Shown: positions 9,544 to 21,877, counted from the stretch's first letter. The stretch is DNA of 64,000 bases from Meira nashicola (GCA_001600355.1 BCJU01000001.1:2563178-2627177); one strand, 5' to 3'. Program-made: numbers and translations. Notes: generated by a model from the sequence alone, not told the origin.

Positions 9544-10826
9544 TCATTGCTCGGAAACAATGATACTGGCCATACCCATACCACTACCGACGCACATACT
9601 TGTTGCACCAATTTGCTTACCTTGACGTTTCAATTCAGGCAAGATTGTTGCAATTTGACGAGAACCAGTTGCACCCAATGGATGTCCGATTGCGATTGCA
9701 CCACCGGATGGGTTCACCTTTGCTTGATCTAAACCTAATTTTTCAACAGAGTATAATGCTTGAGATGCAAATGCTTCGTTAATTTCCCAAACATCAACAT
9801 CATTGGTTGAAAGACCAGAGATGTCCAAAACCTTGGGAATAGCGTATGCTGGGCCAATACCCATAACTTTTGGTGGAACACCAACAACGGCAGCTGTGAC
9901 GAATTTACCCTTGATTGGCAAGCCTAATTTCTTAGCAACGCTACGACGAGCAAGAAGAACGGCAGCAGCACCATCACTAACTTGAGATGCGTTACCAGCG
10001 TGTGTAGTACCGTCTTTCTTGAATGCAGGCTTCAATTTAGACAATGATTCAGCTGTAACACCATCACGGATACCGTCATCCTTGTCAACGGTGCGCTCGT
10101 TTCCGTCAGTGTCATTGTATTTCACAGTAACGATTTCACTCTTGAATTTACCTTCAGATTGAGCCTTGAAAGCACGTTGGTAAGATTGAGCAGCAAATGC
10201 ATCTTGCTTTGCACGTGTAACACCGTATTCTTCAGCAACATTTTCTGAAGTAATACCCATTGGTGCTAAACAATCAGCTGCTTCTTCATTTTCCATAACA
10301 GCATCAGAGAAACGTTCTGGCATAACACCTGCTCCGTAATTTTGAGTCATACTTTCCACACCTGCACCAATACCGATATCAATTTGACCGGAAGAGATTT
10401 CCATTGCGATTTGGTTAACAGATGCTAAACCAGAAGAGCATTGACGGTTAAGAGTGTTAACAGCAGCAGTGTTTGGAATGCCAGAGTAAAGTGCAGCCAT
10501 ACGTGCAACTGTTGCACCACCACCTGGTGGCAAAACGTTACCGACAGCAACATCTTCGATCAATTTAGGATCAATCTTGGATTCTGAGATAACACCCTTG
10601 AAGACGGCAGCCAACAAATCTTCGGGGCATGCTTCTGCCAAACCACCCTTTTTGGCCTTTGTGATGGGTGTACGCAAAGCAGAGACAATGACAACTGTTG
10701 AAAGGTTAGAGAAAAGATCATTTATTCAGTCAGCAATATTGGTCATTGCATATATTCGATTTTCAAAAATTACTCACCATCATCGTCATGTTTGCCCAAG
10801 ATGGCTTGCTTTCCTTTTTGAACCAT
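9544..10826 (-). CDS. POT1: 3-ketoacyl-CoA thiolase (peroxisomal ACAA1/Pot1 type), two exons
   Basis: Exons are 10826..10778 and 10694..9544 (minus strand). The 83-nt intron runs from GTGAGT to CAACAG and joins codon G|TT, giving 399 residues. The enzyme cleaves 3-ketoacyl-CoA in beta-oxidation. The nucleophile lies in NRQCSSG (C102), the His in AIGHPLGATG (H354) and the second Cys in MCVGSGMGMA (C384). The start reads HDDDVVIVSALRTPITKAKKGG, matching the ACAA1/Pot1 branch and not cytosolic Erg10. Residues 6-14 (KQAILGKHD) look like a PTS2 signal except for Asp at the last position, where Leu, Ala or Phe is expected. The C-terminus SEQ is not a PTS1, so targeting is uncertain. Confidence 0.93.
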
Positions 10827-12167
10827 TTTGTATATAATATTCTATTGAGTTAGTACCTCACGAGATAATTTTGTGGTGATGGTAAATAGGAAAAATTGAA
10901 AGGACCAAAGAGAAGGAGGAATATATACGTTTCCCCTTACGGTATGCGGGATATGTGGGTCACCGATACCGGGCGTAGGGCACTTTGACAGAGCTGCGTA
11001 AGCCAGGAGAAATAAGACACCGGCTTGCCCCAGTCTCATTTCTCCACTAACCGGAAAAATAGAGAGAGATTCTACCATATTCCACACAAGAGAGGTGTAC
11101 ACTGCGCGTGAAAAGGAAATTGGCTGAACGCAAAGCAAGGCATATAAGCTGACAAGCAAAAAGTACATCTTGCAACGCCCGGCTCTAATCATGCACACAC
11201 TTCCTTATGCATTTGCGTGAAAGTTGGAAATCGATTTTTGCGGACAAGCCTATTGTGCCGAATAATTTCTCTTCCCTTCACGTGATAGGAGCGGAATTAA
11301 TTCAAGTTTGCGGTCGAGCATCACTCCTATTCGAGATGAACAGCGTGTTGAGTTTTTCAATACAGTGCTAATATTAGCATGACACAATTCGTTTCTGAAT
11401 GACATATCAGGATTCTTAAGAAAATTTAAAGGTATCTGAACAAATTACTCTAATGAGCACAAAGAGTAACTTGAACTGATCTATAATAACGCTTTTCCAA
11501 GTGTAAATGTCTAATATTCTAATATTGAATTCTGCATTGCAATACACGTGCAGAATACAAAGTGAATTTAATTTGTAGTCAATTTCTGGTTAAAGGGGAA
11601 GTATGTAAAGGCATAGACTAGTCTATGTACATACATAACCTTCACACTGTGCTTCAAAGGATATATTCTATGTTAGTAGTATGCGTGCGCTCTCCGCTAT
11701 TTGTATGTAATATGAATATACATAGACTAGACAACAGGAGAACCCTAGGCAGAGTGCATCAATTAACGCGAAAAGAATGCAAATTAGAGTGAGGAGGTGC
11801 GCTATTTAAAAATGATCAGACTTGCGAAAGGGGATGATTGTCAATGCACATAGACTAGATCGGACCAAAGCAACGTCGTCCATCAATACCATCATCAACG
11901 ACAATCAAAGTCAAAAGCAGAGATCATTCTCACTGCTACAATCAACTTTTTTCGGAACGACAGTGACGATAATGAGCTCATAATTTTACCGTGCACAACG
12001 CAGCACATTGACGAATTGGACAAATCCAGACTTGTACTTTTTTCACTCCACACGAACCCTATCCTTTTATTCTGCGGGATCCGAGTTCCTATTTCGCGTA
12101 ATCGAATCTCGGTTCACGTTCATTTTCATTACTTTTTTAAATTCCTCTTCCTCCTTTCAAAAACGCG
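10827..12167. other. Longest non-coding stretch (1.34 kb), upstream of thiolase and MOB4-like gene
   Basis: I see no credible gene on either strand here; one open frame at 10842-11198 lacks any domain. The right half carries three copies of CATAGACTAG (see separate entry). The last 300 bp before 12168 are pyrimidine-rich on the plus strand, like a long 5' UTR. The length is unusual for this compact window, suggesting a complex promoter, a non-coding transcript or a long leader. Confidence 0.5.
11612..11858. repeat. CATAGACTAG motif repeated three times, one copy inside a perfect palindrome
   Basis: CATAGACTAG occurs at 11612-11621, 11721-11730 and 11849-11858, all in the same orientation. 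The first copy is part of the 16-bp perfect palindrome CATAGACTAGTCTATG (11612-11627). The copies lie 310-560 bp before the MOB4-like ATG. Palindromy and repetition in a promoter suggest a dimeric transcription-factor site, but no known factor comes to mind. Confidence 0.5.
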
Positions 12168-13664
12168 ATGATTGAGGTAGCCTATCGACAGCAAAAGGAT
12201 AAGAAACGTCAATCCTTTTCTCGATCTCCGCAATCTTCTCCGTCTTCTTCTTCTTCTTCAACTCCTTCTATTCCCACATCTCAGCATCAACAACCTTCTT
12301 CCTTCCTACCCGCTGGATCCGACTTTTCGGCTCCGTTACAAATTAAACCATTAAAAGCGCCTTCATCTCCATTGGTATCAAACGCGCCCGAATATCCTTC
12401 TTTGCTCGCATCCGTTGACAATCCCAAAGTAGGCCAGAACACAGCCTTGGTTGATCAGGTCAGAGGTACAAACCCATCATCGCCAAATATGACAATCGTG
12501 AATTCCTCTGGATCTACGAAAGATATTGGTAGCTCTTCAAAGACAAACGAGAATCTCAAACGTGTTCGAAGAGGGCAAAAATTGGAGGAAATACAACCGG
12601 TCATAGAGCAAGCACCTGCGTTGCAGCAAATTGATTCGCCTTTTCAACTGCAAGAGTATCTAGCGCTGCTCATTCGTCAAGATCCACATAATGTCGAGCG
12701 TATCGTTAGTCTGCCACAGGCTACGGTTTCTTCATCAGATGCATTTTCGGCTGGAAAGGGGAAGGAGAAGGAAATCGGTTCCATGAATGGAGAAGGATCA
12801 GAACATTCCAGTGCAAATGGTGTCGAGACATTCATTGGAGGGGAAGAAGAACCACATGCCGTTGATACAGACGTATGGGTATACGAACAATTACGAAGGA
12901 TTGTGTCGGATTTCACTACGCCTTGGCTTACATCGCTTCAACGAGAATGCGATCGTAAACGAAAACCTTCATCATGTGATGCAATGAATGCGGACGATTG
13001 GATGTATCTGTGTGCTTCGCATGGAGAAGAGAAGCAATGTTGTGCAATTGACTATATCATTCACACCCTGGACGGCACAACTGCTTTGCTCAATTCGCAC
13101 AGGCATTTTCCCAGCAGGACATACATTCCTACCACAAGTCTTCGACACTTTGGAAGTATTAGTAGAAGATTAAGCAGAATTTTTGTGCATTCATACGAAC
13201 ACCATCGTGATGTATTCGAAGAATGTGAAGCAGAAACTTCACTGTATGCACGCTTTTTGACCCTCGTACAGGCCTACGACTTGGTCGCACTGGATTCTTT
13301 GCCTCAATTAGGAAACTCTCGAAAACACGGTACCAGTCTAAAGAATGATGAAGTTTCAACATTGGCTGAGCAATCGAGAGGCATGTCTGGTCAACAAGCA
13401 GAAAATTCTGAAGAAATTGTGCACGGAAGAGGATCCGTACCTGCGAACAGGACATTGTTTGAGCATGGTGGAGTTTCAAGCGTGCCAAGCGATGCAGAGA
13501 ACGAGGATGAAGATGAATTAGCAGAAGTCAATGAAGAAGAATCTGCCAAATCAGCATCACACCTCGAACGAAGCGATTCGAATGCCTCACGAGTTACTGC
13601 TATACATATTGACTCTCTCAACATTCGTTCAGATGAAAACGATTTAAACGATAAAGAAGAATGA
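12168..13664 (+). CDS. MOB4/phocein-like Mob family protein
   Basis: A 498-residue protein with a Mob/phocein domain at about 150-390. The domain includes WVYEQLRRIVSDFTTPW, then WMYLCASHGEE, CCAIDYIIHTLDGTTALLNS, FPSRTYIP, FGSISRRLSRIF and HSYEHHRDVFEECEAETSLY. The AIDY..HTLDG..LLNS..FPSR pattern and the single-His HH/RDVF motif point to phocein (MOB4, fungal MOB3), a STRIPAK subunit, not to Mob1 or Mob2. The protein is about twice the usual phocein length. A Ser/Pro/Gln-rich N-terminus of about 140 residues and an acidic Ser-rich C-terminus after about 400 are extra and probably disordered. STRIPAK links a PP2A phosphatase to kinases controlling fusion, septation and signalling in fungi. 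It converges with ATG15. Confidence 0.82.
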   Translation: MIEVAYRQQKDKKRQSFSRSPQSSPSSSSSSTPSIPTSQHQQPSSFLPAGSDFSAPLQIKPLKAPSSPLVSNAPEYPSLLASVDNPKVGQNTALVDQVRGTNPSSPNMTIVNSSGSTKDIGSSSKTNENLKRVRRGQKLEEIQPVIEQAPALQQIDSPFQLQEYLALLIRQDPHNVERIVSLPQATVSSSDAFSAGKGKEKEIGSMNGEGSEHSSANGVETFIGGEEEPHAVDTDVWVYEQLRRIVSDFTTPWLTSLQRECDRKRKPSSCDAMNADDWMYLCASHGEEKQCCAIDYIIHTLDGTTALLNSHRHFPSRTYIPTTSLRHFGSISRRLSRIFVHSYEHHRDVFEECEAETSLYARFLTLVQAYDLVALDSLPQLGNSRKHGTSLKNDEVSTLAEQSRGMSGQQAENSEEIVHGRGSVPANRTLFEHGGVSSVPSDAENEDEDELAEVNEEESAKSASHLERSDSNASRVTAIHIDSLNIRSDENDLNDKEE

Positions 13665-13926
13665 ATGAATCCATAATGATCACATTCAACCCTATTGGCT
13701 CCATCAAGTGTCACTGTATTCCTTCCTTGTAGCACCTAAAAATTTTTGCTTTGAAGTTACGATTCACCTACTCTTTCTTTCTTTCTCATATCATCGGTGT
13801 ACTAGTCAAGCCTCTTTTTATTTATTGAACGGCATTGAAAAACGATTTGAAAATTGTAGCATGCAAGGTCAGTGAGAAATAATATACAGTAGATTCTAAG
13901 AGAAAAAGGTACGTAAGTGAAAATGG

Positions 13927-15405
13927 TCAATCTTTGGTAAACTTCCAGTCAGCACAATCAACACAATCATTTTCATCGCGCAATCGAGGAACGGATCCAA
14001 GCTTTTCAGGTTTCTCGTCATTTCCATCGCTCCTATGCCATGGCAGATGCCATTTGCTGGATTTGAAGTTTTGTTGAGAGTTTGTTGAAGCTTTTGCATT
14101 TGCTTTTGATACTTTTTTATCCCAATCTTCATCCAATAGATCTTCTATCAAAATGTTGATTCGATGTGGATTAATACCTTGACCCCAACCTAATTTTCCT
14201 ACGGTATCGTATAAAATCGTTTTACCGGTATGACAACGTGTTTCCATTGCGAATCCTGAAATTGCACAAAGTGAAGTTGAACCAACACAATCACCCATTG
14301 CTATTGCATCTGCGGTATTATAGACATGTGTGATCGGTAAAGCATCTAATTTACCTTTTTTGACCGGTAGTGGAACGTGTAAACGCATTGCTGCCATTCG
14401 TTCTGCGGGCGCCTCGAATGCTACCGTTGGATAGCCAAATGTCATTCCGATCAAAGCGCCCAAAGCACCACCAAGACTATGTCCCGTAATCCAAATCTGT
14501 GAATCAGGATATGCATATGAGATGTTGTTGAACAAATCCGTTGTAGCAGGATAAAAGAATGATTTATTTATCAAAGCTTTTGTCAAACAAGAGGATGAAC
14601 AAGTTTGTTGTGCTAAACCGTCATTAAAGCAATCACAAACTGTATGCCAAGTCCATCCCACGTGTGCACAACAACAAGAAAAGAATAGGTTGTCATTTTC
14701 CTTGTCACGTTTTGAAGTTGCACCATCATCCAAAAGGGCGGCACTTGTTCCTTTCAAAGCTACAACGATTGTTGAATTATCATCAGTGGCAAAGATGTGC
14801 CCACGTATACCATCTTCAACCCAACCGAAAGATTGAGAAAGGTTCCATTTTCCCATTCCGTCAACGATCCAATCTTTGTCGGATCCATTCTTCGGTATAT
14901 CGTAAGCTTTGCTCGCCATCTTTGCCAAAGTGAGCAAAGTTTCACGATCTTCAACGTCAGGAGCATCCACTTCGATTTCGTCCCAATCCATAGCTTTGCT
15001 TGTCTTTTGCACACTGAATGCATCTCCTGCATTATGTGCTTGAATGAATGGCTCGATATCTTTCGGTTTCCATGTCTTTATACGACGGGTACGAATTTTG
15101 CCTTCTACAAGCTCGTTAGCATGTACTTCTTCATCAGGTGTTAAATCGAGTCGTGCTGAAAGACCTCGATAAGAATGAGTGCCCTGATGATACACATTAC
15201 GTAGATGTAATCGCTTTGTGGGAGGATTCTTGATAGGAGGCGTTAATAAAGTCGATAAAAACGAAGTCGTTGCTGATAAGAATGGTAATTGAGACAAATT
15301 CTCTAAAATTTGTAATTGTTCTGGCCACGCTGCTGAGCAATTAGTTGGACCGAATAAAGCAATACTGACACAGATTGTCAGCAGGGCAATAGGCCTTAGC
15401 CACAT
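13927..15405 (-). CDS. ATG15: Autophagic/vacuolar phospholipase Atg15
   Basis: A 492-residue protein. Residues 1-26 form a single hydrophobic segment (LLTICVSIALFGPTNCSA), which in Atg15 is a signal anchor routing the enzyme through the multivesicular-body pathway. The lipase nucleophile elbow is ITGHSLGGALG with S310. A family-typical YPTVAFEAPAERMAA follows. Probable acid and base partners are D367 in NTADAIAMGD and H414 in INPHRI. The Cys-rich loops (CCCAHVGW, CDCF, CSSSC) also recur in Atg15. It degrades the membranes of autophagic bodies in the vacuole. The start ATG at 15405 immediately precedes the signal anchor. Confidence 0.95.
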   Translation of the reverse strand: MWLRPIALLTICVSIALFGPTNCSAAWPEQLQILENLSQLPFLSATTSFLSTLLTPPIKNPPTKRLHLRNVYHQGTHSYRGLSARLDLTPDEEVHANELVEGKIRTRRIKTWKPKDIEPFIQAHNAGDAFSVQKTSKAMDWDEIEVDAPDVEDRETLLTLAKMASKAYDIPKNGSDKDWIVDGMGKWNLSQSFGWVEDGIRGHIFATDDNSTIVVALKGTSAALLDDGATSKRDKENDNLFFSCCCAHVGWTWHTVCDCFNDGLAQQTCSSSCLTKALINKSFFYPATTDLFNNISYAYPDSQIWITGHSLGGALGALIGMTFGYPTVAFEAPAERMAAMRLHVPLPVKKGKLDALPITHVYNTADAIAMGDCVGSTSLCAISGFAMETRCHTGKTILYDTVGKLGWGQGINPHRINILIEDLLDEDWDKKVSKANAKASTNSQQNFKSSKWHLPWHRSDGNDEKPEKLGSVPRLRDENDCVDCADWKFTKD

Positions 15406-15673
15406 CGCTGCGATCGTTTAAAAAGTGTGCTGAGTCAAAAGAAAGGTTGATGGTGTTGGAGGTGGAGGATGGAATTGATAAGCAAAATATAGACGCGTAA
15501 GTAGTCTAGTCAACTACATCAACAGGGGTAAATGCTGAAAGGTAAATCCATCCTCTCACTACACACGTGTATGTTTCAATAATTCTCTATTGAATTTTCG
15601 GTGGGATATGAATTAGAAGTGTACATTCGTCATAATGAGAAAGACGTACATGCAATCATTATTCTCACCCTTT

Positions 15674-16745
15674 TTATTCGCTCGGCGGAGAGTATGGCTC
15701 CACCAAGAATCGAGAAAAGTTTTGAATTTTCTCCACTCCCCGCACTTCTTCTGTAAGTAAAGGACATCTGACGATATGGAAATCTTCTGCGTATAATTCC
15801 ATCATTTCTCCCACATACTTGTTTTGCATTGCTTTTCGAACCCGACAATGTTCGCAATTTGAGTCTAGAAGAAAGGGTGATAAAATTTTCAGTTCAGTGA
15901 AAGATTAATCAAAGAGTCTGTCAAGCTTAATACTCACCTTTTTTGGGAAACAGTAGCTGATTGCATACGATGACATGTGTATCAATCTCATATTGTGTTA
16001 ATTCTTGAATCAATCTTTCGGTTTCATAGAGAGACAAAAACTCTGCGATACAAACGCAAACAAATGTTGTCTTTTCGGGATCTTTGAATTGAGTATTGAC
16101 TTCATTAATAACTTCTCGCATTGATTCTAATTTTGCAAACATATCTTCTTGATTATTTTGACCTCCCATCATACTTGTCATTTGATTCAACATAGGTGCA
16201 AAACTTCTTCCTAAAGTCGAAAATTTAGCCAATGCTTTTTCCAACACAGTAGGAAAGCTCAAAAAACGTAAAGTATGACCTGTAGGTGCTGTATCGAAAA
16301 TGATGACGCTATACTGCATACTCTTGACATGCTTCATAATTTCTGCGAATCCCATAGCTTCATCTACACCAGGAATAGCAAAAGCTAAATCTTGCATCAT
16401 AGAAGACATTGCATTTCCACCTCCTTGTGCATCAGATTGTTCAATCATTTCTTGTATGCTACTAGTCGGATCAATTTCCATTGCACTTAAATTATCAAAT
16501 CCATTCACTTTTGTTGCTTCTTTACCAAACTTTTGTCCGAAAGCATCACTTAGATTGTGTGCAGGATCTGTACTGATCAATAAGACACTTTCACGTACTT
16601 TTGACATTTGAACGGCCAAAGAGCATGATGTTGTCGTTTTACCAACACCACCTTTTCCACCACAAAAGATCCATTTGAGTGTCTTTTGATCTAGAATGTT
16701 TTGAACTGTTGGCGGTAGTGCATCTTGTACTACGGCGGTAGACAT
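15674..16745 (-). CDS. GET3: Get3 ATPase, tail-anchored protein targeting, two exons
   Basis: Exons are 16745..15938 and 15864..15674 (minus strand). The 73-nt intron runs from GTGAGT to TTCTAG and restores codon G|AC, giving 332 residues. Get3 receives tail-anchored proteins from Sgt2/Get4-Get5 and delivers them to the Get1/Get2 receptor on the ER. The deviant P-loop is [10 protein letters not shown] (29-38). Switch-like motifs are [13 protein letters not shown] and [13 protein letters not shown]. The Met-rich client-binding helices include [11 protein letters not shown]. The second exon supplies CEHC, the zinc CxxC that links the dimer, plus the conserved end [18 protein letters not shown]. 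Without that exon the protein would lack both. It is divergent from the NKAP-domain gene. Confidence 0.96.
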
Positions 16746-18367
<1,622 letters not shown>

Positions 18368-18466
18368 TCTTTTTGTATCACTACGAATCACATTGTATTA
18401 TAATGACATTATGATTGAATGATAAATTGATATATGATACAGATGTGGTATTTTACCTTAAATAAT

Positions 18467-21400
18467 TCAGACTATACCCATGGTAACGATGCATCGGAAT
18501 GTTTGAGAAATTTGACTGCGAGCTGTGCCCAATTGACCATCTTCCAAGTACACTGCTCCTAACAGAGAGCTACTCTTCCATCCCCAACTTTGACTCAAAG
18601 TGAAATTGTCCGGCCTTGAGCTGAATTTTGTCAGGCTTGAACCCATAGGTGAAGGACAATGAATAGAAAAGTAGGCTCGCAAGATCTTTCTTTGATCTAT
18701 ATATGGTACGTCTGGCATTTGCACTTGTACTTTGTTGGTGGGACTGGCAGTCTGAGCAGCTTCAATTACTCTACTCGTTTCATCACCTGCGCCTGAGGGA
18801 GAGGGAGTCAAAGAATAAGCTCCGGTTACTGATGATCGCAAATACGAACGCGATTGTGTGGGTGTTCGAAGGTGACGATTTGCATCTACGTCTAAATTAT
18901 TTGCATTTGATGTGCTCTGCGAAGTGAAGTACGGTGGATGATGTGAGTCGTGAATGTAGGTTGAGGTATCTGGTGCATCTGTACCCTCTCCTTGATTATC
19001 TTGCGCAGGAGTCAGATCGGATACAGAATTGACGTTATCACCATAAGTAATTCTATCGTGAGTGATGCCATCTCGAGCAGCTTGTAACGCGCCAATCTCA
19101 CTTCCATCCCTGCCTATCAACCTCGAAGTCGGTAGCGATCTTAATGGTCTACTTGGGCTAGGCAAGGTGTCATTATTATTTTGACGATGTAAGTATATAC
19201 CAAGCTGAAGTCCTTTTGCTTTTTTGACTGTTTGAATGTATAAATTCCAAACACTGCCCGCATAAAAGAAACTTGGGCTGTACGATCTTTGCTTTTCTGT
19301 CAATCGATCGACATCGTAAAATTCTACGCCAACACGCATTGGTTCAAAGCCTGTCCAGCCGTGAGAGGATTCAATAGAAGGGCTTGCCTCAGCATGTGGA
19401 GTTTGTAAATGCAACGACGTAGGACTATTAATGCTTTCGGAGAATGATGTCGAATCCTTCAGGCCTTTTCTTCCCAAATCTTTTCCTAATTGCACTGCAT
19501 TACACATGCCAAAGAACTGAGAAGTTGTATACGATCTGCTTTCGTTTGTAATCGATAAGACATTTGGACTGAGTGCTGCTGCAACACCTGTAGGGCCATC
19601 AGAACCACGATGTACATGTGCTTGAGGAGCTTGGTTATGCTTGCTTTCACGAGCGGAAGATGATTGATTCTGGCTAGCAGCAAGCGAAGCTAAATTTTCT
19701 CCGACTCGAATCGTATCGTCAACAGGAATAGCAAAGAAACGCTTGTTTAGTAGACCGTCAGTAGCTCCAGAATTGGCAGAAGATGGAAAAGACATTAATG
19801 GTTGCATGAGCGGTGTCACACCTCCCAGCGTCATCGGCTTGCCCTCCTCGCTCAAATGTGCACGACTTGTACGACCGCGCCTGCCTGAGGAAGAATATGC
19901 TCTCGCAAAATCATCTTCATGGCTGACCAATCCCAGTTCCCGGTCAGAATCCGTTTCCTGGGTGGCTCTGTTGGTGGAAAAGTTCTCCCTTGCCACTCGG
20001 ATATCCTCTTCATCTTCATCTTCTCTTGTGCGAAGATCAATCGTATTTTGCTTCTCGTTCTCTCCTGCCTTGCGTAGAATGATATTTTTGAGCTCAGACT
20101 GTGTCCAAAGTGCACTTTGCAGAACACCAATTGGGGCATATGATTGTCCCGTATAAGGGCAAAGATCGTTTGATATACTGGATAGCCTATTGAAAGACAT
20201 GTGTGTATAGTAGATGCCCTCTCCAAACAATAATGTGTATTCCGCTTCATCGGCTTCATCATCTGCATCGACAGTATGACGTTGGCTTTCATCGAGACTT
20301 TTATCTTTTCCAGAAGAATGTTGTGAACTTCTTTTGTCAGCTATGAATTGCTCAACCTCAGATTCGCCGGTGATTTTGATCTTGGCATCGTCCTCATTGC
20401 TATCATTGCCTTCTTCTTCAAATTCTTCATCTTCATCTTCGTCAGTAATTTCAGATAAATCGCCGCGAGAGAAAGCTCTTCGCATCGAGACAACACGTTT
20501 TGCGGCTTCATACCGTTCCCACTCTTCCCGGATCCAGAAGCTATCGCTCGAAATAGTAGCTCGGACCCAACTGGCAGGTAATCCACCAAGGAGAGGGTGT
20601 CGCCAAATAATAGGTTGAGGAGGATCGCAGGCTGCATGGACACGGGAATAAGAGCAGGCAGATTTTTCATAGAACAAATCAGGCATTTTTCCGTATGGTA
20701 AAAGAGCCACAGAGTTCAAATGATCCATCCCTTTACTCTCATCTTGTAGATGAAGCTGTTCTTCGGCCAGCATCGTGTCAGCTCCCCATCTGAGAAGCCA
20801 GCAAGAGCATGCTTCTCCAATTTTGTCCGATTCTATGCCGTATTGAAAGCCTGATAGTGCTGGTCTTGCATTAGAATCGAAAGAAGTATCTCCATACTCG
20901 ACACTTTCTGTCATTTCCGTTTGTGCATCAGACATGGATATCTGAGCCAAGTTGAAAGATAGAGTATTTAAACCTTTTTCTTCTGATTGAATTTTGTCTT
21001 CTTTTGCTATGCTTTCCATTCCCAAGACTGGACCTTCGAGCTCCCAATCCCACTCGTTTGCGTTGCTTTGACATCTTTGTTTTGCATCAAATGCTCCTGT
21101 GATACCATAGCCAAGTGCAAATCGAAGGTAGTGTGAGACTGTGAACGGTGTGATGGAACATAAGATCAAAGTGACCGATTGGGCAACTAGTGAATGTATG
21201 CCAAGATAAGAAGATGTTGCCAAAAGAGAAAGCAAGAAGCGTGGATTAGCCGGGTGATAGGCTTTTGTGCTTCTGCCATCTTGACCGGTAGAGCCGTCTG
21301 TTCTTTTCTCTTGTGCATTATCTCGAGCTGTAAAAGATTGAAACAGACGCTCAGGCTCAAAATGTTGTGTTAACGGGTAATCCGGAGAAGGAGTGGCCCA

Positions 21401-21877
21401 ATCCGGCAAAACGAGCGTTGGTGCAGCTCCATACAAAGTTGCTATGCAATAATCAAACGCAGGTCTAGTTATGTTGGGATCATCAAAGTGTAATTCCATA
21501 GAATCATCTTCATTTTCGAGAACATTCTGTAATGCGTCTTGTTGTGAATCTTGCTCAACCAGAACAGTTGAACCCTTTCTCCAAACACCCAAACGTGATT
21601 TTGCCTCAGCAAATTCCCCATTCAAAAGTGTATCAAAGAATGGTGATTGTACTAGTATAACTCTGTGCAACGAATATGTGCGATTGAATGCACGAATTCG
21701 AATATCTGCGCATGTTTGATTGAATAACGATGAACGAAGATGATCATGCAATGCACGTAAAATAGCAGGAGGAATGTTGTCTTCTTGTGAATCTTGATGT
21801 CCGTCTACTTTATTACCATTCTTATCTTGCTTTGATCCTGCGTAAACGGCATCAGCTGCCGTCCTGCGAGCATTCAT
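18467..21877 (-). CDS. Large BTB/POZ domain protein (germ-cell-less-like architecture)
   Basis: A 1,136-residue protein from the ATG at 21877. The BTB domain lies at about 37-155: ALHDHLRSSLFNQTCADIRI, YSLHRVILVQSPFFDTLLNG, then LHFDDPNITRPAFDYCIATLYGA. A helical BACK-like region follows (LLATSSYLGIHSLVAQSVTLIL). The C-terminus has a second conserved-looking block (MRVGVEFYDVDRL, SFFYAGSVWNLYIQTVKKAKGLQLGIYLHR) close to 780-860, as in fungal germ-cell-less-type BTB proteins. The middle is acidic and low-complexity. BTB proteins of this kind may be Cullin-3 adaptors; the substrate is unknown. A two-codon uORF whose TGA overlaps the start ATG is at 21874-21882. Confidence 0.75.
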   Translation of the reverse strand: MNARRTAADAVYAGSKQDKNGNKVDGHQDSQEDNIPPAILRALHDHLRSSLFNQTCADIRIRAFNRTYSLHRVILVQSPFFDTLLNGEFAEAKSRLGVWRKGSTVLVEQDSQQDALQNVLENEDDSMELHFDDPNITRPAFDYCIATLYGAAPTLVLPDWATPSPDYPLTQHFEPERLFQSFTARDNAQEKRTDGSTGQDGRSTKAYHPANPRFLLSLLATSSYLGIHSLVAQSVTLILCSITPFTVSHYLRFALGYGITGAFDAKQRCQSNANEWDWELEGPVLGMESIAKEDKIQSEEKGLNTLSFNLAQISMSDAQTEMTESVEYGDTSFDSNARPALSGFQYGIESDKIGEACSCWLLRWGADTMLAEEQLHLQDESKGMDHLNSVALLPYGKMPDLFYEKSACSYSRVHAACDPPQPIIWRHPLLGGLPASWVRATISSDSFWIREEWERYEAAKRVVSMRRAFSRGDLSEITDEDEDEEFEEEGNDSNEDDAKIKITGESEVEQFIADKRSSQHSSGKDKSLDESQRHTVDADDEADEAEYTLLFGEGIYYTHMSFNRLSSISNDLCPYTGQSYAPIGVLQSALWTQSELKNIILRKAGENEKQNTIDLRTREDEDEEDIRVARENFSTNRATQETDSDRELGLVSHEDDFARAYSSSGRRGRTSRAHLSEEGKPMTLGGVTPLMQPLMSFPSSANSGATDGLLNKRFFAIPVDDTIRVGENLASLAASQNQSSSARESKHNQAPQAHVHRGSDGPTGVAAALSPNVLSITNESRSYTTSQFFGMCNAVQLGKDLGRKGLKDSTSFSESINSPTSLHLQTPHAEASPSIESSHGWTGFEPMRVGVEFYDVDRLTEKQRSYSPSFFYAGSVWNLYIQTVKKAKGLQLGIYLHRQNNNDTLPSPSRPLRSLPTSRLIGRDGSEIGALQAARDGITHDRITYGDNVNSVSDLTPAQDNQGEGTDAPDTSTYIHDSHHPPYFTSQSTSNANNLDVDANRHLRTPTQSRSYLRSSVTGAYSLTPSPSGAGDETSRVIEAAQTASPTNKVQVQMPDVPYIDQRKILRAYFSIHCPSPMGSSLTKFSSRPDNFTLSQSWGWKSSSLLGAVYLEDGQLGTARSQISQTFRCIVTMGIV

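Noticed and set aside
10842..11198. 118-codon open frame upstream of the thiolase
   Set aside because: Hydrophobic and Cys-rich with no family resemblance, and it overlaps the thiolase leader.
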